Of a stretch of 47,159 bases of DNA, positions 8,115 through 16,016 are shown in pieces. The position numbers were made by a program, and so were the translations under genes. The notes below the pieces were generated by a model. That model was not told where the DNA came from. It worked only from the letters and a program-made list of their open reading frames with translations, and made no database searches. Origin of the DNA: Gammaproteobacteria bacterium. Its GTDB lineage: Bacteria > Pseudomonadota > Gammaproteobacteria > Acidiferrobacterales > Acidiferrobacteraceae. How positions within the stretch are numbered: position 1 is the stretch's first letter; each line of letters starts with the position of its first letter. Location: NCBI GenBank assembly GCA_028064935.1, contig JAPTWT010000087.1, forward strand, positions 1-47,159, read 5' to 3'.

Positions 8115-8812
8115 GCGTACTTTTCCCAGACGTTCCGCAGCTTCCCGGCGTCCCGCAGCTCGCGCGGCTAGCCGGCGTCAGTCCGGCGGCTGTTATTTCC
8201 ATTGGCGGAGCGGTACTCGGCTCCCTATTCGGCAATACTCTCACGTCCGCGCAGAGCGGATGGGGAATCTACGACAGCAATAACAATCTCGTCGTCGTGG
8301 CAGATTCTATCCTTGAATTTGAGCATCATCCGCACTGGCGAATCTCTGATTTCCCGGTGCAGGGAAGCGGAAGCGTTCCGACTTCGTTTGCAAGCTACAA
8401 CAAAGTCAAACTTCCGTACGAGGCGCGCGTTCGTTTGTGCAAAGCCGGAACGCTCGCTGATCGGCAATTGCTTCTCAGCGCGCTCGACAATGCTGCGAAC
8501 AATACCGCGCTGTACAGCATTGTGACGCCGGAACGCACATACAAGAACGCCGATATCCAGTCCTACGACTTGGTTCGCTCGACGGATGGCGACCGCGCGC
8601 CGGATGCGTACTTTCTGACGCAAGTGGACATCAATTTTATCGAGGTCATCAGCGTACAGGCGCAATATTCAAATACTGCACTTCAGAATGCACAGAACCC
8701 GTCCGCGCAGCCTCAAAATGCGCTAGGCACCGTTCAGCTTCAGCCGATTTCGGGACCATCGGCCAATCTCGTTACGAACGCGACGCTATCCAATGCGTTC
8801 GGGGCATTCTGA
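8111..8812 (+). CDS. baseplate/tail tip protein next to the tape measure
   Basis: 233 residues, overlapping the tape measure stop (ATGA). The N-terminal part is hydrophobic (AAVISIGGAVLGSLFG, 26-41). The central part contains LEFEHHPHWRISDFPVQGSGSVPTSFASYNKVKLPYEARVRL, the pattern of gp41-like baseplate adaptors of simple myoviruses, which link the tube to the hub. Residues 53-66 hold IYDSNNNLVVVADS, shared in style with two other structural proteins here. The C-terminus is low-complexity Gln/Asn/Ser. Confidence 0.6.
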   Translation: MSVLFPDVPQLPGVPQLARLAGVSPAAVISIGGAVLGSLFGNTLTSAQSGWGIYDSNNNLVVVADSILEFEHHPHWRISDFPVQGSGSVPTSFASYNKVKLPYEARVRLCKAGTLADRQLLLSALDNAANNTALYSIVTPERTYKNADIQSYDLVRSTDGDRAPDAYFLTQVDINFIEVISVQAQYSNTALQNAQNPSAQPQNALGTVQLQPISGPSANLVTNATLSNAFGAF

Positions 8813-9162
8813 TGCAGATCGTTCCGCTCAGCCCTGATCCGTCGCAGCTCATATCGGTGGTGCTCTCGGGGCAGTCCGCGAGCATTTCCATTTATCAGCT
8901 CGGCTTTCCGCCGAACGCGGATCTCTACATGGACTTGGTGAGCAACGGAACAGCCATCGTGAGCGCGCGTAAGTGCCGGTCTTACGGCGGCTCGGCTACA
9001 GAGGCCGCGCCATTCCTTCTGCTTAGCGGGCAATACTGGGGATTCCAGGGCGATTTTCTGTTCATCGACACCGAAGGAGACGAAGATCCGCAGTATGCTG
9101 GCCTCGGAACACGATGGCAGCTTGTTTATTACACTGCAGCGGACGTGGCGGCGATATCATGA
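8812..9162 (+). CDS. baseplate plug protein (Pam3 gp18-like)
   Basis: 116 residues. It has the beta-strand pattern and end motif of baseplate plug proteins that close the tube bore in simple contractile tails (as in cyanophage Pam3): SGQSASISIYQL, DLYMDLVSNGTAIVSARKCRS, GDFLFIDTEGDEDPQYAGLGTRWQLVYYTA. Order adaptor-plug-hub-spike matches that system. Start overlaps the previous stop by one base and its own stop overlaps the hub ATG. Confidence 0.72.
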   Translation: MQIVPLSPDPSQLISVVLSGQSASISIYQLGFPPNADLYMDLVSNGTAIVSARKCRSYGGSATEAAPFLLLSGQYWGFQGDFLFIDTEGDEDPQYAGLGTRWQLVYYTAADVAAIS

Positions 9163-10055
9163 CCGCGAACAGCTACGGCGTGAAATATCTGCGCACGACG
9201 TTTATCCTGCCGACCTCAAATTTTCCGGGCACGTCCAGCAATACGTTGACTCTTGTTGGCTACCGCGCATCGGCAACTATCACGGGAGCTGCGACGTGGC
9301 CAAATAATCTCGATCTCATCATTTACGGCATGCGACAACAGGACATGAACGCGCTCACGGTGCTGTGGAGTTCAGCGACGCCGACAGCCATGAATGCGCG
9401 CGCCTTCGTGCAGCTCGAGGCGAGCCCGGACGCTAAGACATGGACGCAGGTATTTGACGGCACGTTCATCGAGGCGCAGCCGGATTACCAGAATATTCCT
9501 GATGTTGGCTTGCGTATTCAGGCGTACACGGGGTTCGGATCACAGATTCAGTCAGTGGCGCCGACATCGTACACGGGCTCTACTTCGGTTGTGCAGATCG
9601 CAACGTATCTGGCCGGTCAGATGGGGTTCGCGCTTGAGAACAACGGGGTGACTGGCAATCTGGCGAATCCGTATTTCCCCGGCACGTACATGGATCAGTT
9701 CCGGCAGCTCTGTACCCATGCGGGCATAGACTTCTACTTCGACGGTAACGCGACGCTCGCAATCTGCCCGAAAAATCAGCCGCGGCTGAATAAACCAAAG
9801 CCGGTTTTTTCGCCTGATACTGGACTCATCGGATTCCCGACGATTCAGCGCTACGGCATCCACCTGGACGTGCTGTTCACGCCAGCCTTGACGCTTGGCG
9901 GCGAGATTCAGATTCAGGGGAGCCAAGTGCCGAGCGCGAACGGGACATGGCTCCCATACCGAGCCACGCACCGATTAGAGAGTCTGCAGCCTGGCGGTGA
10001 ATGGTTCAGTAGCCTCGACTGCACACTGCCGAGCGCAGTGACGAGTCCGCCATGA
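9159..10055 (+). CDS. baseplate hub protein (gp27/gp44-like)
   Basis: 298 residues. ATG 9159 is preferred because it overlaps the plug stop (ATGA); the longer frame begins inside the plug gene. Features: an N-terminal domain RTTFILPTSNFPGTSSNTLTLVGYRASATITGA, a middle segment on rings of the hub (VQIATYLAGQMGFALENNGV...MDQFRQLCTHAGIDFYFDGNATLAICPK) and GSQVPSANGTWLPYRATHRLESLQPGGEWFSSLDC near the end. The SVVQIA..MGF..ENNGV element and the C-terminal H-x-L pattern are typical of hub proteins that form the trimer base for the spike. Confidence 0.75.
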   Translation: MTANSYGVKYLRTTFILPTSNFPGTSSNTLTLVGYRASATITGAATWPNNLDLIIYGMRQQDMNALTVLWSSATPTAMNARAFVQLEASPDAKTWTQVFDGTFIEAQPDYQNIPDVGLRIQAYTGFGSQIQSVAPTSYTGSTSVVQIATYLAGQMGFALENNGVTGNLANPYFPGTYMDQFRQLCTHAGIDFYFDGNATLAICPKNQPRLNKPKPVFSPDTGLIGFPTIQRYGIHLDVLFTPALTLGGEIQIQGSQVPSANGTWLPYRATHRLESLQPGGEWFSSLDCTLPSAVTSPP

Positions 10056-10735
10056 GCGGCGATCTGGCTTATCCGCTGCAGCAGCCGTCCGACGGGACCA
10101 CGGACTATCGGACGTTGACGTTCTTCTGGAACGCCATGATGTCCCGCGTGCGCACAGCGCATCCCGTCGAGGTCGTGGCCGTCCACGGCGGTGGAGTCGG
10201 GCCGATCGGCACCGTGGACGTGCAGCCACTGGTGAATCAGGTCAACGGGATTGGCCAAGGGACGCCTCACGGCACCGTCTACGGGCGCCCGTACCTGCGA
10301 TGGCAGGGCGGAACGTCGGCGTTCATCCTTGACCCTGGCCCAAACGATATCGGGCTCTTGGTCTGCTGCGACCGGGATATCTCGGTGGTCATCAAGACGC
10401 TCGCTCAGGCGCTCCCAGGCTCGCTCAGGCGGTTTAATTTTGCGGACGGCGTGTACGTATCGGCCTGCGCATCGGAGACCACTCCGACCGATTACGTATG
10501 GATCAAGCCCAAGGGAGCCGGCATCGAAATCATCACGCAAGGAACCGTTACCGAGCAGGCCAATCAGGTGAACATTACGGGCGCGTGGAATGCCAACGGA
10601 GCGACTGTGGATACGTCGGGGAACTTCGCCGCGCCGACCGTGAAGCCGGCGAACGGGGCTTCCGGAACATTCCAGGGCAACGGCGGCTCCCCGACGGTCA
10701 CCGTCACGGACGGCATCATTACGAGCATTGTCTAA
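10052..10735 (+). CDS. baseplate spike protein, Gp138 N-terminal domain type
   Basis: 227 residues. Residues 35-110 match the Gp138 spike OB-like domain: VEVVAVHGGGVGPIGTVDVQPLVNQVNG, HGTVYGRPYLRWQGGTSAFILDPGPNDIGLLVCCDRDIS. The C-terminal 80 residues are a Gly/Thr/Asn-rich beta-helix-like needle. The protein would form the trimeric membrane-puncturing tip below the hub. Its stop codon TAA is the first part of a 20-bp box repeated at 18210. Confidence 0.8.
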   Translation: MSGDLAYPLQQPSDGTTDYRTLTFFWNAMMSRVRTAHPVEVVAVHGGGVGPIGTVDVQPLVNQVNGIGQGTPHGTVYGRPYLRWQGGTSAFILDPGPNDIGLLVCCDRDISVVIKTLAQALPGSLRRFNFADGVYVSACASETTPTDYVWIKPKGAGIEIITQGTVTEQANQVNITGAWNANGATVDTSGNFAAPTVKPANGASGTFQGNGGSPTVTVTDGIITSIV

Positions 10736-10751
10736 GCGGTACCTATACTTA
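10732..10751 (+). repeat. 20-bp direct repeat box, copy 1; possible promoter
   Basis: CTAAGCGGTACCTATACTTA is identical to 18210-18229. In both places the TAA is the upstream gene's stop and an ATG begins 4 nt after the box. TATACT (10744-10749) is a -10-like hexamer ending 6 nt before ATG 10756; no -35 is seen. The box could be a phage promoter giving a leaderless mRNA or a recombination seam. Confidence 0.6.
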
Positions 10752-10755
10752 AGTC

Positions 10756-11124
10756 ATGAGCGCCGGACCCACCTTAGCGACACTTTTGCTCGATCAGGGC
10801 AGCTGGGACTTATGCCTCGATGCGGCTGGAAATTTCGCGGTCGCCAAGCCGCCTTACGCGACCGCGCAAGACGTTTCCAGCGCGATTCGGACGTTCCTTG
10901 ACGAATGCTGGTACAACTCGAGCCTTGGCGTGCAGTATCAGAATATTCTTGGCAAGAATCCGCCGCTGTCGTTTCTGCGTTCGCAGATGGAAGACGCCGC
11001 GCTTTCGGTTCCCGGCGTTATCTCTGCGCTATGCACGCTGCAAGCCGTCAATGGGCGCCGGGTTACGGGACAGGTGCAGTTCACGACCGTTGACGGCACG
11101 ACGCAAACGATAGCGATAGGCTGA
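10756..11124 (+). CDS. baseplate wedge protein, gp25/W-like
   Basis: 122 residues. It has the gp25-like order: a strand (SWDLCLDAAGNFAVAK), the helix ATAQDVSSAIRTFLDECWYN, a YQNILGKNPPLSFLRSQMEDAALSVPGV helix, and end strands VTGQVQFTTVDGTTQTIAI. gp25-like proteins start sheath polymerisation at the wedge. No ribosome site is visible; the ATG lies 6 nt after TATACT of the repeat box, compatible with a leaderless start. The next ATG overlaps its stop. Confidence 0.75.
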   Translation: MSAGPTLATLLLDQGSWDLCLDAAGNFAVAKPPYATAQDVSSAIRTFLDECWYNSSLGVQYQNILGKNPPLSFLRSQMEDAALSVPGVISALCTLQAVNGRRVTGQVQFTTVDGTTQTIAIG

Positions 11125-12566
11125 TGAGCACCAACGTACCGCAAATCCAGTTCCTGCCGACCGGTCTGTCTGTACCGACGGAAGCCGCCGTGCTTGCCGG
11201 CGTGCAGGCCGATATCAATGCGGCCTACGGCGTGACGTTGAACTTCGCCGACAACACACCGCAGGGGCAGCTCGCCACGTCGATGGCGGCGGCGATCTCG
11301 GCGGCATACGCGACGTTTGCGCAAATCGTCAATGGCGAAAACCCCGATCTCGCCACGGGATTCATGCAGGACGGCGTAGGTCGAATTTATTTCCTGAATC
11401 GCAATCCGGGCGTCTCTACCGCGGTGCAATGCACCTGCGTCGGCGCCGTCGGGACCGTGATTCCGACCGGCGCGCAGGCTCAGGATACGTCCGGTAACCT
11501 CTATCAGTGCACGCAGGGCGGCACAATCGGCTCATCGGGAAATATCAGTCTCACGTTCGCCAATGTCGTGATCGGCGCTATCGCATGCCCGGCCAATACG
11601 CTGACTGCGATTTATCAGGCTGTTCCGGGCTGGGAGTCGATCACGAACGCGGCCCCGGGCGTCGTGGGCGCAGCCATTGAGACGGCAACGGCGTTTGAGT
11701 TCCGCCGCCGAAATTCCGTCGCGGGAAATGCGCAGGGCTTCCTTGCGGCAGTGTATGGGGCCGTGTTCAGCGTCCCGAATGTCATCGACGTATTCTGCTA
11801 CGAGAATGATACCGGATCAGTAGTGACCTATGGGTCTACGAATTACTCTTTAGCGGCAAACTCGATCTACGTCGGCGTAATTGGGGGAGATCCGACTGCC
11901 ATCGCTCAGGCGATCTGGACGAAGAAAAGCCCCGGCTGCAATTACAACGGTAATACTACCGAGACCGTGACGGATACGTCTGGAAATTATCAGACGCCTC
12001 CGACATATTCCGTGACGTTCAATAACAATAGCCAGAATCCGGCGAATGTGTATTTTTCAGTCGTGCTGCCAAATCTCTCGACGCTGCCGTCGAACATCAC
12101 GACGCTGGTGCAGAATGCCATCGTGAACCAGTTCACCGGTTCGCAGGGATCGCCTCGGGCGCGCATCGCAAGCACGATTGCGGCATCGGACTACACGGCG
12201 TCCGTGCAGCAGTGCGCGGGTTCATCGACGTTCGTGCAGGTGCTCTCCATTGCCATTGGTACCGCGTTCTCCGGACAGGGCACGCTAGTCAACGGGTCTA
12301 CGACGCTCACCATTACGACTGCGACAAGCGGCCTGCTGACGTTCGGAACGCAGGTTGCTGGCACTGGCATCCCTGCCGCGACGTATATCGTGCAGCAGCT
12401 TTCGGGCACTACGGGCGGCATCGGCACATACCAGATGAGTGCCGCAGCCACATCGACCGAAAGCACGCCCGAGACGATTACGGGCACTACGGGACAATCG
12501 GCAACGTTTGGCATCGACCAGGCCCCGACGACGGCTACAGGTAATATAACGGTTACGCTCCAATGA
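11124..12566 (+). CDS. baseplate wedge protein J-like
   Basis: 480 residues. Domains in order: an N-terminal wedge region (GLSVPTEAAVLAGVQADINAAYG, DNTPQGQLATSMAAAI), the J-like beta domain (GTVIPTGAQAQDTSGNLYQC, TAIYQAVPGWESITNAAPGVVG, ETATAFEFRRRNSVAGNAQGFLAAVYGAV) and the C-terminal domain. Residues about 386-455 are an inserted fibre-type module (VNGSTTLTITTATSGLLTFGTQVAGTGIPAATY...), which splits the normal C-terminal region. J proteins form the wedge triangle with gp25-like partners. Confidence 0.78.
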   Translation: MSTNVPQIQFLPTGLSVPTEAAVLAGVQADINAAYGVTLNFADNTPQGQLATSMAAAISAAYATFAQIVNGENPDLATGFMQDGVGRIYFLNRNPGVSTAVQCTCVGAVGTVIPTGAQAQDTSGNLYQCTQGGTIGSSGNISLTFANVVIGAIACPANTLTAIYQAVPGWESITNAAPGVVGAAIETATAFEFRRRNSVAGNAQGFLAAVYGAVFSVPNVIDVFCYENDTGSVVTYGSTNYSLAANSIYVGVIGGDPTAIAQAIWTKKSPGCNYNGNTTETVTDTSGNYQTPPTYSVTFNNNSQNPANVYFSVVLPNLSTLPSNITTLVQNAIVNQFTGSQGSPRARIASTIAASDYTASVQQCAGSSTFVQVLSIAIGTAFSGQGTLVNGSTTLTITTATSGLLTFGTQVAGTGIPAATYIVQQLSGTTGGIGTYQMSAAATSTESTPETITGTTGQSATFGIDQAPTTATGNITVTLQ

Positions 12567-13498
12567 GCATTGTCACCGTACCAAATATCGTGGGGCTTTC
12601 GCTGACCGATGCGCAGACTGCGCTTACTGCGGTCGGCCTCACATTGGGCACCGAAACGCCAGCGTTGAATCCAAACGTTGCGGTCGGCGATGTCGCATTC
12701 CAGTTTCCGGCAGCCTATGCCGTAGTCAATTCCAGTACGATCATTCAGAGTCAGGTTTACGACAGCAACGGCAATCCGGTGTTCGACAGCTATGGCGATC
12801 CCGTATATACCGAGGCCGCCGTCCCGACAGCTGTAGATATCGGCATGTCAGCGATTGCCGTGACGCCGAATCTCGATCTCACTGTCATCAGTCAGTACGC
12901 GCAAAGCCCGGTACTGATGCAGATGATTGTCGATTTCTCGCAGTGGTTCGATCAGAGCGCGAACTGGAATAACTTCTATCAGTATGTATGGAACATCGAT
13001 ACCGCGCAGGGATTTGGGCTGGATTTTTGGGGTTCTATTCTTGGCGTCAGTCGATATCTTTTGCTACCCATTACGGCCGATTATCTTGGTCTAACTGGAT
13101 CCGACGGAACTTCCAGTGGCTACCCGTTCGATGTGGGCGTGTTTTTTGATGGCGCAACGGACACACAGACGTATGCGTTGCCTGACCCGGATTATAGGAC
13201 GCTGTTATACGCAAAAGCATTTGCAAATATCTGTCGTACATGCATTCCAGTCATGAATCAACTTTTGCGGTTGATTTTTTCTCAATATGGAGATGCATAC
13301 GTTTTGGACGATGGCGGCATGCAAATGACTTACTATTTTGGATGGGCGTTGACACCGATACAGTCGGCAATAGTAAATGCATCTGGCGTGCTCCCCATCC
13401 CGACTGGAGTTGCAGTAGTAGTGAGTTCTGCAATCATTGCAACGGAAGGCGGAGTCCCGATTACAGATGAAAATAGCGTGTCATTGGCTCCCGGGTGA
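12563..13498 (+). CDS. DUF2612 baseplate protein with N-terminal PASTA-like segment
   Basis: 311 residues. The C-terminal two thirds match DUF2612, placed after J in simple contractile phages: LTVISQYAQSPVLMQMIVDFSQWFD, FYQYVWNIDTAQGFGLDFWGSILGVSR, YRTLLYAKAFANICRTCIPVMNQLLRLIF. This protein probably links the baseplate to fibres. Residues 6-30 (VPNIVGLSLTDAQTALTAVGLTLG) match the PASTA domain opening. Residues 66-82 carry VYDSNGNPVFDSYGDPVY. The segment after 13010 uses AT-richer codons, suggesting exchange. Confidence 0.72.
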   Translation: MSIVTVPNIVGLSLTDAQTALTAVGLTLGTETPALNPNVAVGDVAFQFPAAYAVVNSSTIIQSQVYDSNGNPVFDSYGDPVYTEAAVPTAVDIGMSAIAVTPNLDLTVISQYAQSPVLMQMIVDFSQWFDQSANWNNFYQYVWNIDTAQGFGLDFWGSILGVSRYLLLPITADYLGLTGSDGTSSGYPFDVGVFFDGATDTQTYALPDPDYRTLLYAKAFANICRTCIPVMNQLLRLIFSQYGDAYVLDDGGMQMTYYFGWALTPIQSAIVNASGVLPIPTGVAVVVSSAIIATEGGVPITDENSVSLAPG

Positions 13499-13501
13499 CG
13501 C

Positions 13502-13984
13502 ATGACAATCAAGATTTCTCAATTAACGACGTATCCGCAGGCGCTTACCGGAAGCGAGGTTATCCCGCTTTCGAATACGTCTCTTTCGACTACACTGTCG
13601 TACATCATCACGCCGGTTGCTTTGCAAACGTATCTGACCGGTCTGGTGAATACCTGGAGCCAGCAGCAGACATTTTCTGGTGCTGTAGTTTGCGGCACCG
13701 CTACCGGCGGGGCCAAGGGCGCCGGAACAATCAATGCAACTGGGATTTACGTCAACGGCACGGCGCTCGTAAACTCAACGTTTTTCACGAATTCAAATGC
13801 TTTTACCGCCACTGCTGGGCAGACCGTATTTTCTCTTGGCGGCACTCCTTTGTCGTTGAATCAGATGCTTGTATCATTAGATGGCGCGGTGCTAGCGCCA
13901 ACTGCGGATTATAGTCTGTCTGGAACGACGCTGACGCTTGTGAATGGCGCACTGTCTGGACAAATTCTACTGGTGAGATATTGA
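13502..13984 (+). CDS. small tail fibre protein
   Basis: 160 residues, Ser/Thr/Gly-rich. The N-terminus (ISQLTTYPQALTGSEVIPLSN) is the common fibre attachment segment of the ISQL...TGSE type. Residues 100-160 form a fibre-tip module: FTATAGQTVFSLGGTPLSLNQMLVSLDGAVLAPTADYSLSGTTLTLVNGALSGQILLVRY. Between DUF2612 protein and tailspike it may be an adaptor fibre. Start ATG follows the previous stop by 3 nt. Confidence 0.62.
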   Translation: MTIKISQLTTYPQALTGSEVIPLSNTSLSTTLSYIITPVALQTYLTGLVNTWSQQQTFSGAVVCGTATGGAKGAGTINATGIYVNGTALVNSTFFTNSNAFTATAGQTVFSLGGTPLSLNQMLVSLDGAVLAPTADYSLSGTTLTLVNGALSGQILLVRY

Positions 13985-13985
13985 T

Positions 13986-15905
13986 ATGACATTGAGCAAT
14001 GCACAGGTTTTGAGCCAGATACCGCAGGCGTATCAGCGCACTGCCGCCGAGATCGCAGCCGGCGTTACGCCGACGAATTATGGATATCCAGAACTGTGGG
14101 TTGAACGGTATGGCGCAGATCCGACTGGTACAACCGATAGCGGTGTAGCGTTTCGGAATGCCTGTCTGGTTGCTCGTCAAAAAGGTGGCGGCATAATCAG
14201 GGCTTATGGCTCGTTGTACCTTTTCAATACATGGGACACGACTAGTTTCTATAGCACTAACAACTTAGCACTGTTTATACTGCCTGCGAATACGGAGCTT
14301 GCTGGAGGGGGCCAGTTTTTCACGAGGCTGAGAATCAGCCAAACCGCGCGAACTGGCATGTATAACGGAGGGGCAAACCGCACGCATATCATCGGTATGC
14401 CAAGCGCTGCCGGCGGACAGTACGTACACGACCTAGAATTCGATTACGACGGCATCGTTCAGGCCGCATCTAACGATTATTGCTACTTCGCGCGCACCAA
14501 CTCGGGACAGTGCATTTTTGAACGACTCTACGGCGTTCAGGCACCTATCACCAACGCTATAGCCGATAGCAGCGAAGATACCGCAAACGGCAATTCGCCG
14601 CTCGGACCAACGATCGTGCGCGGCTGCTGGTTTCAGGATTGCGGCCCTAACATGACTGGCAACAGCGCCTTGAACCAGGACTGCTCCTACCTCTATTTGA
14701 ATGCCCCAGGGTCGCGGGCTGAAAAGAACCGGATATTCAACACCGCGATTGCGAACCACAATTGCGGTGGCATCGAAATGCACTCGGCGCAGTATTATGT
14801 GACCGAGAACTACATCAAGAACTGCTGGCCGGGGATGTACTTGGGCGTCGAAGACGGAGTGACGATCTCTGTTGGCTCGGTGGTGGATAAGAACTATGTT
14901 GGTTATTGCAACGCGGGCATTTTCCTTGTTGATCGCCACGAGGGCCTTAAAATAATCAATAACTACCTCGAGGCGAATTGCGACAGCGCTGGTGCCGGTT
15001 TCGGGTATAGTTTCACCGACTTTTCCACCCCTCTGAATTCAACTGATGGGAGCGCCAGCGCTGGTGTGCAGACTGCGCTGCTTTTCGCTAACAACACCAT
15101 TGACTCGACGTACTTTCTGCAAGGGACCGCTCGCGCCTCTAGCGGGAGCGTCGGGGCGAATGCGTACATCAACATAAATCTCGGTTGCCTACAGGGTGCC
15201 ATCATCCGTGGGAATACTATCGTTTCACCGGCTCCGGGTGCTATCACGCTATCCGGCAGCACCACGGCTCCAATGCAGGATGTTCTAGTTGAGGATAACG
15301 TCCTCACTGAGTGCCAAGACACTACTCTCAGCTACAGCACCGCATTCTTTCAAGTCCTTGCCACTAGCGAAACGGGATGGACTACGTCTCCTGTAATGCA
15401 GGACATCATGATCAGTGGAAACCGCCTCTCGCGGGGCGCTTCCCTTTCGCTTACCGCAGCATACGCCGGACTCGTCACTAGCGGTGGCGCCGGTGCGTTG
15501 GGGTCTCTCGAAAATGTATTTTTTGATGATCTCAATGTGTCCTCGAATGTGCTCGGCACTGTGGGATTCACGGACATTCAGGCAACCGACGTAGTTGCCG
15601 TGAATGGGCTCAGTTACCAGTCGCAGAGCATCACGGCCAATGGGACGGCAATCGTCATCAGCCACCCTCTGATAACGGCAGCGCGTGTGGCTCCCACAGC
15701 TGCGTATACAGGGATTACGATGCCAAAAGGTACTGTCGATGGACAGAAAATCTCTATCATCAACTCACAGCCGTCCGCGAACTCTCTGACTATGGCTCCT
15801 TATGCTACTAGCAACGTTGCAGATGGAACCTCCTGCGTTGTGTCCGGGTATTCTTCCATGACATTCACATGGAGCGCGGCGACTGGAGCCTGGTATCACG
15901 ACTAA
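13986..15905 (+). CDS. beta-helix tailspike, putative polysaccharide depolymerase
   Basis: 639 residues. The N-terminal 60 residues are a virion-binding region. Then comes VERYGADPTGTTDSGVAFRNACLVARQKGGGIIRAYGSLYLFNT, the standard opening of the pectate-lyase-like right-handed beta-helix. Repeated IIRGNTIVSP, VLVEDNVLT and IMISGNRLS turns continue through residue 520. The C-terminal 100 residues form a beta cap (AYTGITMPKGTVDGQKISIINSQPSANSLTM). The fold binds and often cleaves host capsule or LPS; the active site is not identifiable by eye. Confidence 0.75.
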   Translation: MTLSNAQVLSQIPQAYQRTAAEIAAGVTPTNYGYPELWVERYGADPTGTTDSGVAFRNACLVARQKGGGIIRAYGSLYLFNTWDTTSFYSTNNLALFILPANTELAGGGQFFTRLRISQTARTGMYNGGANRTHIIGMPSAAGGQYVHDLEFDYDGIVQAASNDYCYFARTNSGQCIFERLYGVQAPITNAIADSSEDTANGNSPLGPTIVRGCWFQDCGPNMTGNSALNQDCSYLYLNAPGSRAEKNRIFNTAIANHNCGGIEMHSAQYYVTENYIKNCWPGMYLGVEDGVTISVGSVVDKNYVGYCNAGIFLVDRHEGLKIINNYLEANCDSAGAGFGYSFTDFSTPLNSTDGSASAGVQTALLFANNTIDSTYFLQGTARASSGSVGANAYININLGCLQGAIIRGNTIVSPAPGAITLSGSTTAPMQDVLVEDNVLTECQDTTLSYSTAFFQVLATSETGWTTSPVMQDIMISGNRLSRGASLSLTAAYAGLVTSGGAGALGSLENVFFDDLNVSSNVLGTVGFTDIQATDVVAVNGLSYQSQSITANGTAIVISHPLITAARVAPTAAYTGITMPKGTVDGQKISIINSQPSANSLTMAPYATSNVADGTSCVVSGYSSMTFTWSAATGAWYHD

Positions 15906-16016
15906 TGATGAGCGCTCAACTCCAAGAGGACATTGTACCGGCTACGTAGGATCCGCGTGATATGGACGGTTACGGAAATTCAAAGTTTCGCCATTTTTGA
16001 AGACAAGGTGATTTAA
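15906..16016. other. intergenic region between tailspike and fibre
   Basis: About 110 nt with no convincing gene. It ends in AAGGTGATTTAA, the ribosome site for the next fibre. No clear terminator or promoter is visible. Confidence 0.5.

Noticed and set aside
15906..16016. small gene after the tailspike
   Set aside because: Thirteen-codon frame without a ribosome site.
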